From the NCBI GenBank assembly GCA_030550155.1, contig JAUQPZ010000013.1, forward strand, positions 1-41,135: a stretch of DNA of 41,135 nucleotides, read 5' to 3'. A model generated the notes under the pieces. The model saw only the letters and a program-made list of their open reading frames with translations. It made no database searches and was not told the DNA's origin. Below are positions 35,789 to 41,135 of this stretch, piece by piece (the first letter of the stretch is position 1; each line of letters begins with the position of its first letter). The position numbers and the translations under genes are program-made. This DNA is from Thermoproteota archaeon (GTDB lineage Archaea; Thermoproteota; Nitrososphaeria_A; Caldarchaeales; Calditenuaceae).

Positions 35789-38581
35789 CTACCCTGCCTC
35801 CATCGCAATTCTCAGCCTGCTTATCTCCACCCTCTTGAGCAGCTCGATGCTCACGAATGTGGCGGTCGCGCCTGTGGCTATCCATGCGAAGTCTCTCGGA
35901 CCGGGCGGTATTATGTGTAGGGCCTCCCGCGTTATGGGAATGGCGGTCAACAGAGTTATCATCGCTATCTCCCAGAGTATAGTTATGATTAGCAGCTTGT
36001 GGGGCCTGACCTTGAAGATTGACTGGCTTAGTGAGACCGTGTTGAGGGCGATGGCGAGCTCGATAAAGACGAACATCAGGAAAAGCCTGCTCCTTGCAGC
36101 CTCAATCCCCAGGGGCAGCGCATCGACAAACCCTAAGAGCAAGAGGGGAGTCTCGACGACCAGCGCCCTAATCAGATACTCCTTCAATTCGCGGGTGAAG
36201 ACTGTCTCACCGCGGGGGCGCGGTGCCCTCCGCATGATGTCGGGCTCAGGAGGCGTGAAGCCGAGCGCTATCGCTGGCAACCCATCCGTGGCAAGGTTGA
36301 TGTAAAGTATCTGAGCCGGCAGGAGCGGTAGAAGCTCCTCGCCCCTGACCCCCCAGAATGGGAGAATTATGAGTGCTGAGATTGCGATGACCGCTATCTC
36401 CACAAAATTGGCCTCGAGCAGATACGCCAGATACTTCTTGATGTTGTCGTAAATCCATCTACCTAGCTCCACCGCCCTGACAATCGTCGAGAAGTTGTCG
36501 TCGAGGAGGATTAGGTCCGAGGCCTCCCTCGCGACCTCGGTGCCAGTCACGCCCATCGCCACTCCGATGTCCGCGCGCTTAAGAGCCGGAGCATCATTCA
36601 CCCCGTCTCCCGTCATCGCCACAGTTTTCCCACGCTTCTTCCAAGCCTCCACGATGCGGAGCTTATCACTCGGAGCCACCCGCGCATAGACGGATATTTT
36701 CTCGACATTTCTCTCAAGCTCCTCATCGCTCATCTTCGCGAGCTCCGCGCCCGTGACCGCGAGGTCGCCTTCCCGGTACATGCCGACTTCGCGGGCTATG
36801 GCGAGGGCTGTCAGACGGTGGTCTCCCGTAATCATTATCGGCCTTATCTTGGCGGCTCGGCATTTCTCAACCGCCTCCTTCACCTCGAGCCTAGGTGGGT
36901 CTATGATTCCCACGAGGCCGAGAAGGGTGAACTCGCTCTCGACGGTCTCCTCCGAGCACTCGTGCAGGGGTTGAGGCATCTTCTTCTCGGCGACTGCCAA
37001 GACACGCAGCCCCCTCGAGGCCATCTCCTCGTTAGCCCTCAAAACCCTCTCTCTCCACTCTCCGGTAAGCTCCTCCTCTCCGCCATCAGCGAGGACTCTG
37101 TCGCAAAGATTAACGACAACCTCTGGGGCGCCCTTCATGTATGCCACGAAACCAGCATCCGAGGAAGTGATTGTAGTCATCCGCTTCCGCTCAGAGCTAA
37201 AGGGAATCTCATTGACTCGTCTGTTCCTCAGCCTAGCCTCCTGATGGTTTACTCCGAGGGCCTCGGCCATTAGCACGAGAGCTCCCTCAGTCGGGTCGCC
37301 GTAGACCTCGTTACCCTTAGCACCCCTCCTGACGACTGCGTCGGAGGAAAGGACCGCGGCTAGGGCCAGCCTCTTGAGCATGGCCTCGGCTTGGTATAGC
37401 AACTGTTGGCCGGCCTCCGCTGGATTAGGCGATGTGGAGTTGTTGGGGACGCTGAAGAATCTTCCACCTATGAAGGCTTCACGGGCGACCATCTCACCCT
37501 TAGTTATCGTTCCCGTCTTGTCTGAGCATATCACCTCCGTCGAGCCAAGCGTCTCGACCGCCGCCATGCTCCGCGCCACTGCATTCCTCTTCGCGAGAAT
37601 CCACATACCCACGGCCAAAGTGCTCGTGACTATGGCGGGGAGCGCCTCGGGCACGGCGGCGACGGCCAGCGAGACGGCGAACATGAAGATCTTGATGAGG
37701 AATGGAGTGGAAAGCTCCTCACCAAGCAGTGATATCTCGACCAGCTCAACCATAGCTATCACAGCAATCACCACCAGAATTATCTTCCCAAGACTCCTCG
37801 CAACCTCCTCCATCCTCCTCTCCAGAGGCGTCTTCTCCTCACGAATCTCAAGGACCTCCCTTGCAATTCTCCCGAACTCCATCCGCATCCCCGTAGCGGT
37901 GACCACCGCCTTACCCTTCCCATTAGTGACTGTTGTCCCCGCGAAGACCATGTTCGTCCGGTCAGGAATGGGAGTCTCTTGCGGGAGGGGGTCCGTGGTC
38001 TTTGCCACGGGTATGGACTCTCCCGTCAGCGCGGCCTCGTAAACCTGTAGACCGTGCGACTCTATCACCCTGGCGTCAGCGACAACCTTGTCTCCCGCCT
38101 CCAGAAGGAGGATATCGCCTGGGACCACCTCTTCCCCCCTTACCCTGACCATGACTCCGTCCCGAATCACGCTGCAGGCCGGAGACATCATCTTCCTCAG
38201 AGCCTCGACTATCCTCTCGGACCGGAACTCCTGCCAGAACCCCAAGACGGCCGCTAAGAAGACTATGACGAGAATCACTATTGAGTCGAGTATCTCGCCT
38301 AGGGCCGCTGATATGGCTGTTGCCACAATCAGTATTACTATCATCAGGTTTGTGAACTGTCTCAGCAGAATCTTCAGGGGTGAAAGTCTCTTCCCCTGCT
38401 CGATTACGTTGGGGCCATGAATTTGAAGCCGCCTCGCCGCCTCCTCGATGCTGAGCCCCGACTCCAAATCCGTGCCGAGCAATCTTAAACACTCGGAGGA
38501 ATCAAGCGCATGCCAATGAACAAGCTTCTCAGCCAATGGCCCACTACCATTTACAGATTCTCGTATTTTTAGGTAACCCAT
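35789..38581 (-). CDS. P2-type cation-transporting ATPase (Ca2+-ATPase-like)
   Basis: AALTGESIPVAK, PEALPAIVTSTLAVG, CSDKTGTITKG, MTGDGVNDAPALKRADIGVAMG. Confidence 0.93.
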   Translation of the reverse strand: MGYLKIRESVNGSGPLAEKLVHWHALDSSECLRLLGTDLESGLSIEEAARRLQIHGPNVIEQGKRLSPLKILLRQFTNLMIVILIVATAISAALGEILDSIVILVIVFLAAVLGFWQEFRSERIVEALRKMMSPACSVIRDGVMVRVRGEEVVPGDILLLEAGDKVVADARVIESHGLQVYEAALTGESIPVAKTTDPLPQETPIPDRTNMVFAGTTVTNGKGKAVVTATGMRMEFGRIAREVLEIREEKTPLERRMEEVARSLGKIILVVIAVIAMVELVEISLLGEELSTPFLIKIFMFAVSLAVAAVPEALPAIVTSTLAVGMWILAKRNAVARSMAAVETLGSTEVICSDKTGTITKGEMVAREAFIGGRFFSVPNNSTSPNPAEAGQQLLYQAEAMLKRLALAAVLSSDAVVRRGAKGNEVYGDPTEGALVLMAEALGVNHQEARLRNRRVNEIPFSSERKRMTTITSSDAGFVAYMKGAPEVVVNLCDRVLADGGEEELTGEWRERVLRANEEMASRGLRVLAVAEKKMPQPLHECSEETVESEFTLLGLVGIIDPPRLEVKEAVEKCRAAKIRPIMITGDHRLTALAIAREVGMYREGDLAVTGAELAKMSDEELERNVEKISVYARVAPSDKLRIVEAWKKRGKTVAMTGDGVNDAPALKRADIGVAMGVTGTEVAREASDLILLDDNFSTIVRAVELGRWIYDNIKKYLAYLLEANFVEIAVIAISALIILPFWGVRGEELLPLLPAQILYINLATDGLPAIALGFTPPEPDIMRRAPRPRGETVFTRELKEYLIRALVVETPLLLLGFVDALPLGIEAARSRLFLMFVFIELAIALNTVSLSQSIFKVRPHKLLIITILWEIAMITLLTAIPITREALHIIPPGPRDFAWIATGATATFVSIELLKRVEISRLRIAMEAG

Positions 38582-38659
38582 AAGATAAGTGGCGTTGTTT
38601 TATTCCTCACCCTCTCTAGCTTAGACTAAATAGGAGACTGGCCGTTCTAGCTTGGGTAG

Positions 38660-39229
38660 ATGCCGGTTAAGATTGCTCTTGACCTGGATGGGGTTTTATC
38701 AGACTCTATGGGCCGCTGGGTCGAGATTTGGAACACGAAATACGGCTACCCTATCTTAAGCGTTGAGGGCCTTACAGAATGGGATTTCTGGAGAAAGCTC
38801 GGAATAACGCAGGACGAGTTTAACAGAATATTTGACGAGGTCTGGCAGGAGTGGCCCCTTTTAAAGCCATTGGAGGAGAATATTGATGACAGCGTCTCGA
38901 AGATAGCGTCTCTCGGCAGGGTCGACATAGTTAGTGGACGGGTGTTAAAGCATCGCCAATACGTAGTGAGCTGGCTCAAGCTTCACGAGATAAGGTACGG
39001 CTCTCTTTTTCTCGGAATCTCACCCAAGAGCCGTCTTGGCCACGACGTCTTCATTGATGACTCGCCGATTGAGGCTTTACAAATAGCGAGAACCAGAAGA
39101 ATTGTCTTGCTGAGAGACCAGCCATGGAACAGAGATCTGGGTGAGAGCCCATACATTAGGAGGGTGCGGAGCCTCGAGGAGGCCTTCGAAAAACTTAGAG
39201 CCATAATTCTCCGAGACACGAGTCTCTGA
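38660..39229 (+). CDS. HAD-superfamily 5'-nucleotidase-like phosphatase
   Basis: IALDLDGVLSDS, VDIVSGR, HDVFIDDSP. Confidence 0.8.
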   Translation: MPVKIALDLDGVLSDSMGRWVEIWNTKYGYPILSVEGLTEWDFWRKLGITQDEFNRIFDEVWQEWPLLKPLEENIDDSVSKIASLGRVDIVSGRVLKHRQYVVSWLKLHEIRYGSLFLGISPKSRLGHDVFIDDSPIEALQIARTRRIVLLRDQPWNRDLGESPYIRRVRSLEEAFEKLRAIILRDTSL

Positions 39230-39251
39230 AGAGTCAGATCTTTGGCTTAAG

Positions 39252-40766
39252 GTGGCCTGCATATTTGGGTCAAAACATCTATTTATTCTGGTTGAGGAGA
39301 GGCTCGGGGTGAGCATGGAGATACAGGCGCTAAACCCTCTGCTTCTCTCGATCGTCCTCCCTCTAGGTCTCTCACCTATCGCGGCGTTCATTGGCCGCCT
39401 CCTTCACCCTAAGGGAGCCGGGATATTCGCGACGACCGCACTCTTTTTCCCCATGCTCTTTAGCATACTTCTATACCCTGTGATCAGCGCCGGCTTCATA
39501 GTTGAGGAGAGGCTCAGATGGATACCCGAGCTAGGGCTTACATTTACGTTGAGACTGGACCAGCTGAGCTACCCTTTTTTCCTGCTAATCAACTCGGTAG
39601 GGTTCCTCGCCAGCCTATACTCGCTGAGATACATGGAGCATGAAAGGGGCCTCGCCTCGTACTATGCTTTAACAATGATGTTCGTGTCGGGTATGAGCGG
39701 CGTGGTCCTTTCAACGAACCTTTTCCTACTATATATTTTCTGGGAATTAATGCTGATTCCGAGCTACTTCCTTATAGCCTATTGGGGGACAGGAAACGCC
39801 AGAATCATAGGGTTCAAGTATTTCGGAATGACGCATGTGGGCGCCATCTCGCTCCTCGCCGGGATAATCTGGCTCAACTCCCTGTTTGGTAGCGTTGAGC
39901 TCGATATCTTGAAAGTTGTAGTTGGAGGAGGCTCGCCCGCCATGCTAGGCATCGCATCACTTATTTTCATCGGAGCCGCTGTGAAAATGGCCTTATTCCC
40001 GCTACACACCTGGCTTCCAGACGCCCACGCAGAGGCCCCGACACCGATAAGCGTCCTTCTGAGCGGCGTCATGATAAAAACAGGCGTATATGCCTATGCA
40101 AGAATTATTGTAGAGCTTATGCCAGCCGCCTTCCAGCAGGCCCAACCTATCGTGATACCTCTCTCACTGGTTACGATTTTCTGGGGTGGGATGATGGCTC
40201 TCGTCCAGAGTGACATCAAGAGAATACTAGCCTACAGCTCCGTCAGCCAGATAGGCTACATGGTCTTCGGCCTCTCACTGCAGTCTAGTATAGGACTCGT
40301 GGGAGGGCTACTTCACGTAGTGACCCACGGTCTAGCCAAGTCGCTACTCTTCATGGCCGCGGGCTCGATCATACACTCGACAGGTGAGAGAGACATAAAC
40401 AAGCTTGGAGGCTTGATGAGGCCTATGTGGTTCACGGCTTCCGTCTTTCTCGTCGGCGGCCTCTCAATAGCTGGGACACCGCCACTCGCAGGCTTCTTCA
40501 GCGAGTGGATGATATTTACGGGCGGATTCCAGTCAAACATACCCCTTTACACCATCATAGCCATATTGGGGACAGCCATAACCCTCGGCTACTATCTGAG
40601 GACATTCATGTACGTCTTTACCCGGGGAGAGAGGCAGGACTCACCCAGAGAGGCGCCGCTCAGCATGGCCGCGCCCATGGCGATACTCGCCGCAGCCATT
40701 CTTCTCGCAAGCATCACCACTCCTCCGATAACAAGCATATTGGGGGCGGCTGTACTAAAGCCCTAG
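39252..40766 (+). CDS. NADH-quinone oxidoreductase subunit M / Mrp-antiporter-like subunit; probable start ATG 39315
   Basis: [70 protein letters not shown]. Confidence 0.9.
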   Translation: MACIFGSKHLFILVEERLGVSMEIQALNPLLLSIVLPLGLSPIAAFIGRLLHPKGAGIFATTALFFPMLFSILLYPVISAGFIVEERLRWIPELGLTFTLRLDQLSYPFFLLINSVGFLASLYSLRYMEHERGLASYYALTMMFVSGMSGVVLSTNLFLLYIFWELMLIPSYFLIAYWGTGNARIIGFKYFGMTHVGAISLLAGIIWLNSLFGSVELDILKVVVGGGSPAMLGIASLIFIGAAVKMALFPLHTWLPDAHAEAPTPISVLLSGVMIKTGVYAYARIIVELMPAAFQQAQPIVIPLSLVTIFWGGMMALVQSDIKRILAYSSVSQIGYMVFGLSLQSSIGLVGGLLHVVTHGLAKSLLFMAAGSIIHSTGERDINKLGGLMRPMWFTASVFLVGGLSIAGTPPLAGFFSEWMIFTGGFQSNIPLYTIIAILGTAITLGYYLRTFMYVFTRGERQDSPREAPLSMAAPMAILAAAILLASITTPPITSILGAAVLKP

Positions 40767-40815
40767 TGTGCACCGGTGTTCAAGCTTTTATAGGGCTACA
40801 GAGAGGGCTCAAAGT

Positions 40816-41135
40816 ATGCAGGAGCCACTAGTCTACATAGACGGCGAGTTCTACGCCAAGAGTGTAGCCAAGGTCTCCGTCTTCGACCACGGTTTTCTCT
40901 ACGGAGACGGAGTCTTCGAGGGGATCAGAGTCTACGGTGGCGCGATATTCAAGCTCAGGGAGCATGTGGAGAGGCTCTATCGGTCTGCCAAGGCGATCCG
41001 TCTCGAGATTCCGATCAAGTTTGAAGAGATGATAGAAGCCGTGGTTAGGACCGTTAGGGTGAATGGCTTCAAAGACGCCTATATTCGCCTAATCGTCACT
41101 CGAGGGATTGGAGACCTGGGACTTGACCCGCGAAA
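40816..41135 (+). CDS. ilvE: Branched-chain amino acid aminotransferase, 3'-truncated by window
   Basis: [61 protein letters not shown]; runs off the window end. Confidence 0.93.
   Translation, partial: MQEPLVYIDGEFYAKSVAKVSVFDHGFLYGDGVFEGIRVYGGAIFKLREHVERLYRSAKAIRLEIPIKFEEMIEAVVRTVRVNGFKDAYIRLIVTRGIGDLGLDPR

Noticed and set aside
1-41135. Search for insertion sequences, prophage, toxin-antitoxin, restriction or defence modules
   Set aside because: No transposase, integrase, nuclease or defence-associated domains recognised in any listed ORF; the region reads as core metabolism with small accessory genes.

Overview
The window looks like a gene-dense chromosomal segment of a thermophilic TACK-type archaeon. 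The basis is archaeal TATA boxes, PurP, class I LysRS, archaeal PPAT, DUF131, a beta-CASP RNase and a putative TackOD1-like protein; an Aigarchaeota/Caldarchaeum-like or related lineage is an inference only. From left to right it contains: a truncated hypothetical protein; an A/C-rich gap; an acylphosphatase fused to a coiled coil; a Zn/Mn ABC transporter with a perfect 23-bp operator-like palindrome; an NDP-sugar epimerase; a zinc-ribbon protein plus GT2 glycosyltransferase pair; a metal/sulfur block (YHS-CopA ATPase, two microproteins absent from the ORF track, TusA, YeeE/YedE); an HTH-PRTase regulator; a seven-repeat beta-propeller surface protein with a Thr-rich stalk; SCO1; tandem DUF131 genes; trpDCFBA; a ParB/SerK-like gene; a nucleoside hydrolase; a DUF350 protein; a beta-CASP RNase whose conserved N-terminus has no canonical in-frame start; tandem PurP paralogs behind a potentially structured leader; PPAT; TldD; LysRS; a P2-type ATPase; a HAD phosphatase; an orphan NuoM-like subunit; and the 5' end of ilvE. 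I saw no rRNA, convincing tRNA, CRISPR array or insertion sequence. The strongest leads are the complementary degeneration of the two PurP paralogs and their leader RNA candidate, the missed YHS microprotein beside the YHS-CopA ATPase, the beta-CASP start anomaly, the ZnuA palindrome, and three convergent gene pairs overlapping exactly at a CTAG palindrome. All assignments come from reading sequence; no database searches were run.
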